The notes under the pieces are model-generated. The model was not told where the DNA came from. It saw nothing but the letters and a program-made list of their open reading frames with translations, and did not search any database. DNA of 36,017 bases. It comes from Anaerolineae bacterium (GTDB lineage Bacteria > Chloroflexota > Anaerolineae > Aggregatilineales > Phototrophicaceae). Positions within the stretch are counted from its first letter, which is position 1. Each line of letters opens with the position of its first letter. A program made the position numbers and the translations under genes. Positions 1 to 6,994 of this stretch are shown piece by piece. Where the stretch lies: the NCBI GenBank assembly GCA_022842885.1, contig JALHOR010000052.1:1-36017 (forward strand), given 5' to 3'.

Positions 1-270
1 GAGATGTTGATGCTTGGTTTTGATGGGCGCAATGATGGTTGTGAGACCCTGTTCACGAAGAAAATGCGGCAGTATTACTATCGCCTCATTAAAAAGTCCC
101 CACCGCAATTTCAAAAAATAGGAGGTCTGATTCGGCGTTATCACCTGATAAACCGCCGTGTTGACATCAGCCCCTAGCGGCAAAAAAGTAATGTGCTTTG
201 CCACTATCCCATAGATATCGCGCACACTGGCGATGAGTTTTTCATCGGGGATAGCAGGTTTGTCTAGCAT
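1..270 (-). CDS. Aminoglycoside phosphotransferase-like protein, N-terminal part (3' end outside window)
   Basis: This is the first 90 codons of a minus-strand gene that runs off the left edge. The visible peptide starts MLDKPAIPDEKL and contains FLPLGADVNTAVYQV followed by YFLKLRWG and a run ending LPHFLREQGL. That pattern (nucleotide-binding strands, then a Lys in a YFLKLR strand, then a helix) matches the N-lobe of the APH/choline-kinase-like fold, closest in memory to the spectinomycin phosphotransferase APH(9) group. Such proteins phosphorylate small hydroxylated substrates using ATP or GTP; the substrate here cannot be told. The ATG directly follows the TAA of the nitroreductase gene with no gap (TAAATG), so it is almost certainly translated by coupling as the last visible gene of the operon. 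The catalytic loop and metal-binding motif lie outside the window, so activity cannot be judged. Resistance is not implied. Confidence 0.7.
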   Translation of the reverse strand, partial: MLDKPAIPDEKLIASVRDIYGIVAKHITFLPLGADVNTAVYQVITPNQTSYFLKLRWGLFNEAIVILPHFLREQGLTTIIAPIKTKHQHL

Positions 271-771
271 TTAATCCCATTTTTCCCAACGCACCACATC
301 ATCCAACGCTTTGCGTCCACCAAGTTTGGCGGGTTGATGCTCCGGCGATGGATAGCCGAAGGACAGCGCATAATAGGCACTCATTTCGGCTGGAATACCT
401 AGCAACTGCTTTGCCTCATCTGGGCGATAAATCGAAGCGATGCACGCCCCAATGCCCTGTTCCCACGCGGCAATCTGCATGAGTGCCGCCGCTTGACCAA
501 CATCAAAGGCGATGCTGCGCGTATCTTCTTTGCCAACCAACACTACCGCAAATGCCGCGCCTGCCAAATGCCCGGCATAATCGCCCATTTTCGAGAGGGC
601 TGTTAAGGTTGCCCGTTCCCGAATCCCAATAAATTGCCAAGGTTGGGTATTTTTGCTGCTTTGGGAACGCCGCCCGGCATCCAAAATCGTCTGGATAATC
701 TCATCTGGCACAGGCTGCTCTGTGAATAACCGCACTGCCCGCCGTGTCCGAATCGCGTCTATCACATTCAT
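271..771 (-). CDS. Nitroreductase family protein (FMN-dependent)
   Basis: 166 residues, typical for the short nitroreductase family of FMN flavoproteins that use NAD(P)H to reduce nitro groups, quinones or related electrophiles in the cytoplasm. The N-terminus shows the usual RTRRAVRLF phosphate-binding arginines (residues 8-16), followed by the helix and NTQPWQF (41-47), a hallmark of the flavin pocket. A central GQAAALMQIAAWEQGIGAC stretch corresponds to the helix lining the dimer interface, and the C-terminus has the family's ALSFGYPSPEHQP segment. Its ATG overlaps the TGA of the upstream esterase-like gene (ATGA, 768-771), and its own stop abuts the start of the phosphotransferase-like gene, so the three are one translationally coupled operon. 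Substrate is unknown. Confidence 0.9.
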   Translation of the reverse strand: MNVIDAIRTRRAVRLFTEQPVPDEIIQTILDAGRRSQSSKNTQPWQFIGIRERATLTALSKMGDYAGHLAGAAFAVVLVGKEDTRSIAFDVGQAAALMQIAAWEQGIGACIASIYRPDEAKQLLGIPAEMSAYYALSFGYPSPEHQPAKLGGRKALDDVVRWEKWD

Positions 772-1979
772 ACAGTTTCTTCCTCTACCGGGAAAGTATG
801 TGCGAGTGCTTCTGGGAACACACTACGGAATGCCATCAAGCCGTGACCGCTGGCAGCCTCCACAAATTTGTAATTGACATCACCGCGATTTAGCTCACGT
901 TCTTGCAAAATATTGGCAAGGTCTAAACCGGGTTGCAAAAAACGTCCCGGCATCTCGTAACGCCCTACCGATTGGAAAATGCGGCGGGGTAACATGCGCG
1001 AACTGCGAAACCGTCCGGCATATTCGGCGAGTTGTTTTTGGGCGGGTCCACGTCCCAAGGGCGGCGAGAGCATAATCAAATGATTGAACACCGCCGGATT
1101 CTTGAGTGCCGCATGTGCCGCCGCGACAGCCCCTTCACCTACGCCGCCTAAGCCCAAATTCACCGGGTCTAGGCGATATTGTGCCTGTAACAGCGGCAGC
1201 AGTTCCGTTAGCACCGCCGTATAATGTTTATCGTTGCTGATGTAATCCTTCAGGCGGTCTGCCTGATTGCCACTTTGTTTCATGGCGATAATCGCGGGTT
1301 CCATGCGGTTATGCTTGATGAGCGCATCGGCAATCGCCGGAATTTGCATGGGTCCAATCATCCACTGCCCATCAAACAAGACCAATAAGGGATAATCTTT
1401 GTCGGGGTTGGCATCGTAATCGGGCGGGGTATACACCCATACTTTGCGATTCTCAAAGCCCATCTGTACGCTGCCGAATTCGTGTTCGGTCACACGCCCC
1501 CGCGGCACATTTTTCATCGCTGTCCAATCCGGGAAAGGGCGGGCATTGGGCATTCGCAAGACCGATGTTTGCATTTGGGTCGTCGCAATGCGAATTGGAT
1601 TGCGCTCATCTACGCGCCAATGCCGCCGGATACGCCCTGCTAAATCGCGTTCTGTGCGTAAAGGGGTCATGGGGTCATCTATCACCAGCAGGTAATCCAG
1701 CAAATCATCGCCTTCAAACCGCCGCTGAATATACCAAAACGATGTGCCTTCCAAGTTGACCATTGGTACAAATGGCGGGTCATTTTCGATAATGTCCATA
1801 CTCAGTGCCATTTGGTGTACCTCTGGGTCAAAATAGGCGAAGGTTGCTCGCCGTTCTTCCACCCAAGGCCATACCGGGCGCTCGCGCAGCAGTTCATCAA
1901 CCATTTGCTGCCGTTTTTCTGCATCCAGCACTTGTTGGACTTCCTGCAAAAAATGAATGAATGAATTCCAGCGTGGCAT
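768..1979 (-). CDS. Enterochelin-esterase-like alpha/beta hydrolase lacking the nucleophile serine
   Basis: 403 residues. An N-terminal beta-rich domain (about 40-160) like that of Fes enterochelin esterases precedes an esterase-D-type alpha/beta hydrolase domain (about 165-395) with VWVYTPPDYD and YPLLVLFDGQ strands. The nucleophile elbow, normally G-x-S-x-G, reads GVGEG (279-283): the serine position is Gly281, and the codon is GGT on rereading the DNA. The following AAAHAALKNPAVF helix and the terminal GHG motif (His379) are conserved, so the alignment is secure. The family hydrolyses ester bonds in siderophores or similar compounds; this member looks catalytically dead by the standard mechanism and may bind rather than cleave a ligand. 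The start is supported by GGAG six bases upstream, and an extended -10 lies at 2022-2030. It leads an operon with a nitroreductase and a phosphotransferase-like protein. Confidence 0.82.
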   Translation of the reverse strand: MPRWNSFIHFLQEVQQVLDAEKRQQMVDELLRERPVWPWVEERRATFAYFDPEVHQMALSMDIIENDPPFVPMVNLEGTSFWYIQRRFEGDDLLDYLLVIDDPMTPLRTERDLAGRIRRHWRVDERNPIRIATTQMQTSVLRMPNARPFPDWTAMKNVPRGRVTEHEFGSVQMGFENRKVWVYTPPDYDANPDKDYPLLVLFDGQWMIGPMQIPAIADALIKHNRMEPAIIAMKQSGNQADRLKDYISNDKHYTAVLTELLPLLQAQYRLDPVNLGLGGVGEGAVAAAHAALKNPAVFNHLIMLSPPLGRGPAQKQLAEYAGRFRSSRMLPRRIFQSVGRYEMPGRFLQPGLDLANILQERELNRGDVNYKFVEAASGHGLMAFRSVFPEALAHTFPVEEETV

Positions 1980-2021
1980 AAGTGACTCCGGTCAGTTACA
2001 GAGCATGGTCAAACTAGCCAT

Positions 2022-2030
2022 ATTGTAACA
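2022..2030 (-). promoter_or_regulatory. Extended -10 promoter for the esterase-like operon
   Basis: Read on the minus strand the site is TGTTACAAT, a TGn extension plus a -10 differing from TATAAT at one base. It would start transcription near 2015, giving a leader of about 36 bases before the ATG at 1979. No good -35 is visible, as is usual for extended -10 promoters. The same nine bases occur before the cyclase operon at 29191. Confidence 0.5.
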
Positions 2031-2067
2031 CCCTCAGCGCGTTTCGGCACGTTTATCGCGGATTTTT

Positions 2068-2090
2068 GCTTTGGCGGATTTCGCCTAAGC
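2068..2090. other. Hairpin in the divergent intergenic region
   Basis: GCTTTGGCG and CGCCTAAGC form a nine-base stem with one mismatch around a five-base loop. It sits between the esterase-like operon and the small STAS-like gene, upstream of an AT-rich stretch. No T-run follows on the plus strand, so a terminator role is doubtful; it may be an operator or a leader structure. Confidence 0.35.
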
Positions 2091-2175
2091 TACAATATTT
2101 ACAATTTTATATAGATTTTTTTGTAATAATCCGATATGATGATAACATCGCCTTAATGGATTAACGAGAAACGTA

Positions 2176-2574
2176 ATGCCTACCAAATGTTACTGGGATG
2201 ACCCAGACACCCAAACTATTATTCGTATAGATTACGAAGGTAACTGGACATGGGAAGAATATTTCAAAGCCGCTGACGAAGGGCGACAGATGGCGCTCAC
2301 GGTCAACCACCGTGTAGATTACATTACCGATTTATCGCGCGGGCAGCAACCGCGCAGTGGGTCGGCGCTCTCGAATGGCAAAACGGTCTTGAGCCGGTTA
2401 GCGCCGAACAGTGGCATTGTGGTTAATGTCGTTGGAGGATTTGAGGCGGTTTTGCTCAATATCTTCAAAAAATTTGACCGTGACTTGGGCAAGGTCATGT
2501 ATGGTGCAAAATCTATAGACGAAGCCCGCCAGATTATCGCTAAAGAACGGGAAAAAGCCCAAACACAGGCATAA
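2176..2574 (+). CDS. Small STAS/SpoIIAA-like protein of unknown function
   Basis: 132 residues, soluble, no signal peptide. The pattern of an initial beta hairpin (IIRIDYEGNWTWEEYFKA), an alternating helix and strand section with VDYITDLSRG, and a late VVNVVGGFEAVLLNIFKKF strand and helix is like STAS or SpoIIAA-like domains, which bind nucleotides or act as partners in anti-sigma signalling. The resemblance is at fold-pattern level only, and the serine normally phosphorylated in anti-sigma antagonists cannot be identified with confidence. The C-terminus is a charged helix (EARQIIAKEREKAQ). The start has a weak GAGAA site. Its stop lies one base from the stop of the convergent glycosyltransferase gene, so it is probably monocistronic. 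Confidence 0.7.
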   Translation: MPTKCYWDDPDTQTIIRIDYEGNWTWEEYFKAADEGRQMALTVNHRVDYITDLSRGQQPRSGSALSNGKTVLSRLAPNSGIVVNVVGGFEAVLLNIFKKFDRDLGKVMYGAKSIDEARQIIAKEREKAQTQA

Positions 2575-2575
2575 T

Positions 2576-3736
2576 TTAATTGGCTCTGGTGGCTATCAAT
2601 GTCTCAAACAAAGTCACATAGTGTTGGGTGGAGGTTGCTAATGAAAAGGTTGTTAGCACCTGCTGCCGCCCATTAACACCTAAACGCGCTTGTTCCGCCG
2701 GATTTTTCAGCAGGTCAATCACACGCTCTGCCAATGCCTTGGTATCGCCCGGCTTAACGAGATAGCCTGTTTTGCCATCCAACACGGTTTCAGCGGGTCC
2801 GCCGCGATTCGTGCTGACAACTGGTTTGCCGCACGCCATCGCCTCCAAATTAACCTTGCCATAACTCTCAAAATCGGACGGACACACCACCACATCGGCT
2901 GCTGCCAACACCTGCTCCACATCTGCCCTGAAGCCGATGTAATGTATTTTTTCGCGTAATATTGGATGCATGTAGGCGGCTTGCAGAATCTGCTTTTTAT
3001 ACGCCTCATCCCCGCTATTGCCAAACACATTTTCCCCAGCAACCACAAAATGCGCGTCTGGAATTTGCGTTACTACTTGTTCTGCCATTGCCTGAAAATG
3101 ATGATGCCCCTTCACAGGCTGAAAACGTGCAACCATCGCCACCAAGGGCGTTGCGGCGCTCAACTTTAATTCGTTTCGCAGGCGCATTTTGTCTAGCTCA
3201 GGCTGAAACCGGTGCGTATCCACCCCAGAATAAATCACAGGCAGCGTTTCCGGTGGCATAAAGGGCGGGTTGCCCAAAAAACCATCTCGAATGCTATAAG
3301 ACCGCGCTACTGCCGGAATCCGACGAAAAAATGCTCGCTGCCAAATTTTCGGATGAAACCACCAGCCATGCACCGTCCACATCAGCGGCGTTTGGGTGGT
3401 TTGCGCCGCCAGATAAATGAGGGGCAGCGTGTGATAATCCGCATGAATCAATGCAAAACGTTGGGTTTGCAACAGATGGTGCAGGCGCTTGACAACTGGG
3501 AAACGCGCCCAAACTGTTGGAACAAAATAAGTGGTTGCCCCGCGCCAGTGAAGCACATGCACCTGCCAACCTTGATCACGCCATGCCTGCGCCAATTGCC
3601 CATCACGCGGTTGCAGCAAATGTGGGGTAAAACGTGCTGGGTCGAGTGATTGTGCTAGCGTCAGCAAATCGGTTTCACCACCGCCTAATCCGGTATACCA
3701 AGAGGTGAATAGAATGGGATGCGGGGATTTTTTCAT
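2576..3736 (-). CDS. Glycosyltransferase family 4 (GT-B fold)
   Basis: 386 residues, typical GT4 length. The N-terminal domain begins PILFTSWYTGLGGGETDLL, with the glycine-rich loop of acceptor-side GT-B domains (residues 8-24). The C-terminal donor domain has VARFQPVKG (202-210), VVAGE (231-235) and DVVVCPSDFESYGKVNLEA, in which Glu290 and Glu298 form the EX7E motif that binds the nucleotide sugar, followed by GKPVVSTNRGG. These enzymes are retaining glycosyltransferases for lipid, polysaccharide or protein glycans, active on the cytoplasmic face of the membrane. No transmembrane segment is present. There is no adjacent glycan cluster, so the acceptor is unknown. No clear ribosome-binding site precedes the ATG. 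Confidence 0.9.
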   Translation of the reverse strand: MKKSPHPILFTSWYTGLGGGETDLLTLAQSLDPARFTPHLLQPRDGQLAQAWRDQGWQVHVLHWRGATTYFVPTVWARFPVVKRLHHLLQTQRFALIHADYHTLPLIYLAAQTTQTPLMWTVHGWWFHPKIWQRAFFRRIPAVARSYSIRDGFLGNPPFMPPETLPVIYSGVDTHRFQPELDKMRLRNELKLSAATPLVAMVARFQPVKGHHHFQAMAEQVVTQIPDAHFVVAGENVFGNSGDEAYKKQILQAAYMHPILREKIHYIGFRADVEQVLAAADVVVCPSDFESYGKVNLEAMACGKPVVSTNRGGPAETVLDGKTGYLVKPGDTKALAERVIDLLKNPAEQARLGVNGRQQVLTTFSLATSTQHYVTLFETLIATRAN

Positions 3737-3843
3737 AAGAAAGTTAAAAGCGCAAAATAATAACGACGTGTGGCAATACCCGCACCCTTGGTTGCAGTAA
3801 ACTAAAACTTGCGAGTGCCGAGTGAAAATTACGCAATGCGGTG

Positions 3844-3863
3844 GGGCGTATGGTCATACGCCC
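3844..3863. terminator. Perfect 9-bp hairpin between the Nif11 and glycosyltransferase genes
   Basis: GGGCGTATG and CATACGCCC pair perfectly around a two-base loop. It lies downstream of the Nif11 gene on the minus strand, 31 bases after its stop. No long T-run follows on either strand, so it is a weak terminator candidate or a small cruciform. Confidence 0.4.
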
Positions 3864-3894
3864 ACAGTTTGTTTCGCCAACCGCTAAAAATTTT

Positions 3895-4125
3895 TTATTT
3901 AGGTGCGGCAAGTTGTTTGAGCGATTCGAGATTACCCGTCTTTAACTTGGGTTTAAATTCGGTCAAGGCGGTTTGCATATCTTCGACGGTGGTTACAAAG
4001 CCTTTGCCATGCGCGAATTGGACAAAGGTTGCGATGTCTTTGGGATTGCTGATATAAAGCTGCGTCCGCAGCGTTTCTTCGCGTTCCAAGCGTTCCAAAA
4101 ATTTGCGGGCGGTATCCAAAACCAT
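3895..4125 (-). CDS. Nif11-domain small protein
   Basis: 76 residues from the ATG at 4125; a GTG at 4131 would add two. The sequence VLDTARKFLERLEREETLRTQL, a helix, then NPKDIATFVQFAHGKGFVTTVEDMQ, matches the Nif11 domain: a helical unit with an 'Fl..l..d..L..qL' first helix and a 'a.aagf.ft.edl' second half. The domain occurs in nitrogen-fixation clusters and as leader peptides of ribosomally made, modified peptides. Here there is no Gly-Gly or Gly-Ala cleavage motif, no cysteine- or serine-rich core, and no modification enzyme or transporter nearby, so a free-standing protein of unknown role is more likely than a precursor peptide. AGGAG (4136-4140) is ten bases from the ATG and four from the GTG. 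Confidence 0.75.
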   Translation of the reverse strand: MVLDTARKFLERLEREETLRTQLYISNPKDIATFVQFAHGKGFVTTVEDMQTALTEFKPKLKTGNLESLKQLAAPK

Positions 4126-4261
4126 AAGCACGTCACTCCTGCGACCAAATGAAAAGAATGCTGTGGGTGAGTATAACGCAAAGTTGTGATTTAATGAACC
4201 GGATTTTTTGTGCTAACTTCGTCAATTAAAATATTTATCGGATGAAGCACTAAATTTAGCT

Positions 4262-4299
4262 GCCAATATTGGCGCAATTTCCCCTCAGCGTCCTATAAT
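4262..4299 (+). promoter_or_regulatory. Possible promoter with overlapping 12-base palindrome
   Basis: A consensus TATAAT at 4294-4299 lies 51 bases before the hydrolase start. A TTGGCG at 4269-4274 could be the -35 (four of six, long 19-base spacer). It overlaps the perfect palindrome GCCAATATTGGC (4262-4273), a plausible repressor site. Confidence 0.4.
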
Positions 4300-4349
4300 C
4301 TCTCGCAGAAGTGCCTCAATAAAAAGTTCATTTTTCAGGAGATGATGAT

Positions 4350-5183
4350 ATGCAATCCCTCATGTGGTTAAAACGTATCACGATTTTAGCAACACTCGTT
4401 TTGCTGGCAATTGGCATGGTCGCCGCCCAAGAATTGCCAGAAGCCGTATCCTCTGGCATGGCAGCAGTCAATGATATTGAAATGTACTATGCGACCTATG
4501 GCGACCCGGCGAATCCAGCATTACTGCTGCTGCATGGTGGTTTGGGCAATGCTGATTATTTCGTGAATCAAATTCCAGCATTCAGCGAAAATTATTATGT
4601 GATTGCCGCCGATAGCCGTGGACACGGGCGCTCTACCATGTCTGAACAACAAATTGGCTACACGCTGATGGCATCCGATGTGCTGGCATTGCTCGATTAT
4701 CTGGAAATCGAAGCGGTGAATCTGGTGGGTTGGAGTGATGGCGGTATTATCGGCTTAGATATTGCCATGAATCACCCTGACCGCCTGATTAAATTGGTGG
4801 CGTATGGTGCCAACTATACACCGGCTGGTGTTCGCACCGATGTCGGTGAAAGTGAACGCTTTAACCAATATATCGAGATGGCGGCTGGGGATTATGTCAA
4901 ATTGTCACCAACCCCGGATGGTTTTGATGCTTTCTTAGGGAATATTGGCAATATGTGGGCAACCGAACCCAACTTCACGCCGGAACAACTCGGCAGCATC
5001 ACCACGCCGACACTCATTCTGGATGGCATGTTGGAAGAAGCCATTTATGTCGAACATGCGCTGGAAATGGCAAAATTGATTCCGACGGCGGATTTATTGC
5101 TGATGAGTGATATTGGGCATTTTGCCATGTGGGACAAAACCGAAGAATTTAATCATATTGTGTTGGATTATTTGGGGCGCTAA
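4350..5183 (+). CDS. Exported alpha/beta hydrolase
   Basis: 277 residues. A signal peptide spans about residues 1-26 (LKRITILATLVLLAIGMVAAQE), so the enzyme is likely secreted or anchored outside the cell. The hydrolase fold is complete: oxyanion-hole strand LLLLHGG (58-64), DSRGHGRS (88-95), nucleophile elbow GWSDGG with Ser129, and a GHFAM motif with His257. At the acid position, normally G-x-x-D, the sequence is GMLEE, so Glu229 probably replaces Asp. Acidic Glu occurs in some hydrolases of this fold, so activity is likely. It could act as an esterase, lactonase or peptidase; the sequence does not say which. AGGAG at 4337-4341 sits eight bases before the ATG, and a strong terminator follows, so the gene is a single transcript. 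Confidence 0.87.
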   Translation: MQSLMWLKRITILATLVLLAIGMVAAQELPEAVSSGMAAVNDIEMYYATYGDPANPALLLLHGGLGNADYFVNQIPAFSENYYVIAADSRGHGRSTMSEQQIGYTLMASDVLALLDYLEIEAVNLVGWSDGGIIGLDIAMNHPDRLIKLVAYGANYTPAGVRTDVGESERFNQYIEMAAGDYVKLSPTPDGFDAFLGNIGNMWATEPNFTPEQLGSITTPTLILDGMLEEAIYVEHALEMAKLIPTADLLLMSDIGHFAMWDKTEEFNHIVLDYLGR

Positions 5184-5206
5184 ACCAAACACATAGCATA
5201 ATTTCC

Positions 5207-5239
5207 AAAAACGCCCTCTACAGAAGGGCGTTTTTGTTT
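5207..5239 (+). terminator. Intrinsic terminator after the exported hydrolase
   Basis: ACGCCCT (5211-5217) pairs with AGGGCGT (5225-5231), extended by four A-T pairs, and is followed by TTTTTGTTTT. The stem, short loop and T-run are a textbook factor-independent terminator. Confidence 0.85.
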
Positions 5240-5301
5240 TGAGAATGGGCTTTATAGCCACAATATGCTGATAGGGTCTAGCAGAATTGGGAGGTGGCAA
5301 T

Positions 5302-5877
5302 ATGACGACTACCGAACAGCAATCTTGGGAACATATTTTGGATGCGCGATTAGTGACGCTATATGATATAGATGTGCCAACACTCAAGACCAATCGGCAG
5401 GGACGCATGACACCGCAACAGCGGCAGCGGTTGCAACGGCGGCGCTGGCGCAAAATTGGCAATCATACAACTAGAGGTGTGATAGCCTTGGGGTTGTTGG
5501 CAATATTAATCGCTGTGCCAGCCGAAAATCTGTTTGCCATTGTCTTAGCTATCGTGCGGTTTATAGTAGGTGTAGCCGCGATAACCCAATTATGGTTTGC
5601 TTGGCGCTATTTCCGGCGTACATCGCGGGAAATAGCCGCCGGAAATATCAAGATGTATCCGGGGCGTTTGCATCACGTCGAGTGGTACGGAATACGAATT
5701 TTGTTTTGTGAACGGGGTGAATTTTATAATGTGCCGCGTCACGAATGGGAGGCTTTCGACCATCATGCCCGCTATCGTATTTTTTGCACACCCCACACAA
5801 AAATCATCCTTGCCGCGCAGCCTGTTCATCAGGATGAACCACTGCCAGAAGCCTGGTCGCGGTACGATGACCAGTGA
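5302..5877 (+). CDS. Hypothetical membrane protein with two predicted helices
   Basis: 191 residues from the ATG at 5302, chosen because GGGAGGTGG (5289-5297) is ideally placed. The N-terminal 50 residues are soluble and end in a strongly basic stretch (PQQRQRLQRRRWRK). Two hydrophobic segments follow (about 56-75 and 77-97), then a soluble C-terminal domain with HHVEWYGIRILFCERGEFYNV and several His residues. The basic segment before helix 1 and the RRTSR after helix 2 both predict cytoplasmic sides, a hairpin topology with both ends inside. I do not recognise the family. It stands 210 bases upstream of the rhodopsin on the same strand, but the long AT-rich gap argues against a shared message. 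Confidence 0.75.
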   Translation: MTTTEQQSWEHILDARLVTLYDIDVPTLKTNRQGRMTPQQRQRLQRRRWRKIGNHTTRGVIALGLLAILIAVPAENLFAIVLAIVRFIVGVAAITQLWFAWRYFRRTSREIAAGNIKMYPGRLHHVEWYGIRILFCERGEFYNVPRHEWEAFDHHARYRIFCTPHTKIILAAQPVHQDEPLPEAWSRYDDQ

Positions 5878-6087
5878 TACATCAAATTCAAACAACTATA
5901 TATAATGGTTTGAGTCTTGTCGCTGATGTTTTGCAAAAAGCGTATTTTTTATTTCTCACTCACCAAATTATAAATTGGCACTCACACGAGAAGATTAAGA
6001 TTTTGTTTGTGAAATTCATAACTTTTTGAAAGTTGTGAAAATTAGCAGCTCACAAAATGTAATTATTTACTGTATGGAGAAAGTGTG

Positions 6088-6876
6088 ATGCCGGAATTAT
6101 CAATAGGTGAGTATAGTCTGGTTTATAATCTGTTCTCGTTCACATTTGCAACGATGTTCGCATCGTTTATTTTCTTCGTGCTGGCGCGTATGCAACTTAC
6201 GCCCAGATATCGTATGGCGATGGTCATGTCGGCTATCGTTGTGGCTGTGGCTGGGTATCATTATTTTCGTATTTTTGAGAGTTGGGAAGCGGCATATGTG
6301 CTTCAGGATGGCGTCTACGTCGCATCTGGGCAGCCCTTTAACGATGCATACCGCTATGTGGATTGGTTGCTGACTGTGCCGCTGTTGGTAGCTGAACTCA
6401 TTGCTGTAATGACGCTCGCCAAAGGCAGTGGTTGGCTGACGGCGCGTTTGGCAGGGGCAGCCGCATTGATGGTCATTCTGGGGTATCCGGGTGAAATTGC
6501 CACCGATGTCAGCGCCCGTGCTTTATGGGGTTTCCTCTCGACTATTCCATTTGTATACATCGTGTATACACTCTGGACAGAGTTGGGACCTGCCATTGAA
6601 CGCCAACCCGGCACTGTGAAAGTCCTGTTACGCAATACCCGCTTGCTGCTGTTAGCCACTTGGGGCTTTTACCCGATTGTCTATTTGTTGCCGATTGTGG
6701 GTGTTACGGGTTCAACTGCGCTGATAGCCATTCAGGTTGGGTATTGTATCGCGGATGTCGCTGCCAAGTGTGGTTACGGTGTCATGATTTATGCGATTGC
6801 CCGCGCCAAAATGACAGCTAATAATGAAAGTGTGATGGATAGCGCGGATACAGCACTGATGCCCACACCCGCGTGA
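6088..6876 (+). CDS. Microbial rhodopsin, predicted light-driven proton pump with carotenoid-antenna fenestration
   Basis: 262 residues, seven helices. Helix C reads YRYVDWLLTVPLLVAE: Asp92 is the proton acceptor, Thr96 the middle residue and Glu103 the cytoplasmic donor, the D-T-E set of proteorhodopsin and xanthorhodopsin pumps. Leu100 sits at the proteorhodopsin spectral switch where Leu gives green and Gln blue absorption. Helix B has His58, the usual partner of the acceptor Asp. Helix G carries YCIADVAAKCGYG with the second counterion Asp223 and the retinal Lys227. In helix E, LWGFLSTIPF places Gly148 where bacteriorhodopsin has Trp138 and xanthorhodopsin has Gly156; glycine there opens a fenestration that lets a hydroxylated carotenoid act as antenna. 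The ATG at 6088 is seven bases after GGAGA; a GTG one codon earlier is less likely. No retinal or carotenoid genes are adjacent. Confidence 0.95.
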   Translation: MPELSIGEYSLVYNLFSFTFATMFASFIFFVLARMQLTPRYRMAMVMSAIVVAVAGYHYFRIFESWEAAYVLQDGVYVASGQPFNDAYRYVDWLLTVPLLVAELIAVMTLAKGSGWLTARLAGAAALMVILGYPGEIATDVSARALWGFLSTIPFVYIVYTLWTELGPAIERQPGTVKVLLRNTRLLLLATWGFYPIVYLLPIVGVTGSTALIAIQVGYCIADVAAKCGYGVMIYAIARAKMTANNESVMDSADTALMPTPA

Positions 6877-6917
6877 TGCCACCCCCAGATTTTAGACTTA
6901 AACCGGTTTCTATGCCG

Positions 6918-6957
6918 AAAACACACCCTACTCTATTTTTGGAGTAGGGTGTGTTTT
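6918..6957. terminator. Bidirectional terminator between rhodopsin and recombinase-like genes
   Basis: A perfect 16-base stem (6918-6933 with 6942-6957) has an eight-base loop and runs of A on one flank and T on the other. It lies between two convergent genes and suits termination from both sides. Confidence 0.88.
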
Positions 6958-6994
6958 ATTAGAGCCGATCATCAACATATTTTAAATGACCCCT

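Noticed and set aside
3212..3649. A 145-codon open frame opposite the glycosyltransferase gene.
   Set aside because: The residue make-up is Arg-, Gln- and His-rich without any motif, and the opposite strand encodes a clear GT4 protein.
5878..6087. A promoter for the rhodopsin in the AT-rich gap.
   Set aside because: Several TTNNNN and TANNNT boxes occur but none has proper spacing and two good hexamers, so no assignment is made.
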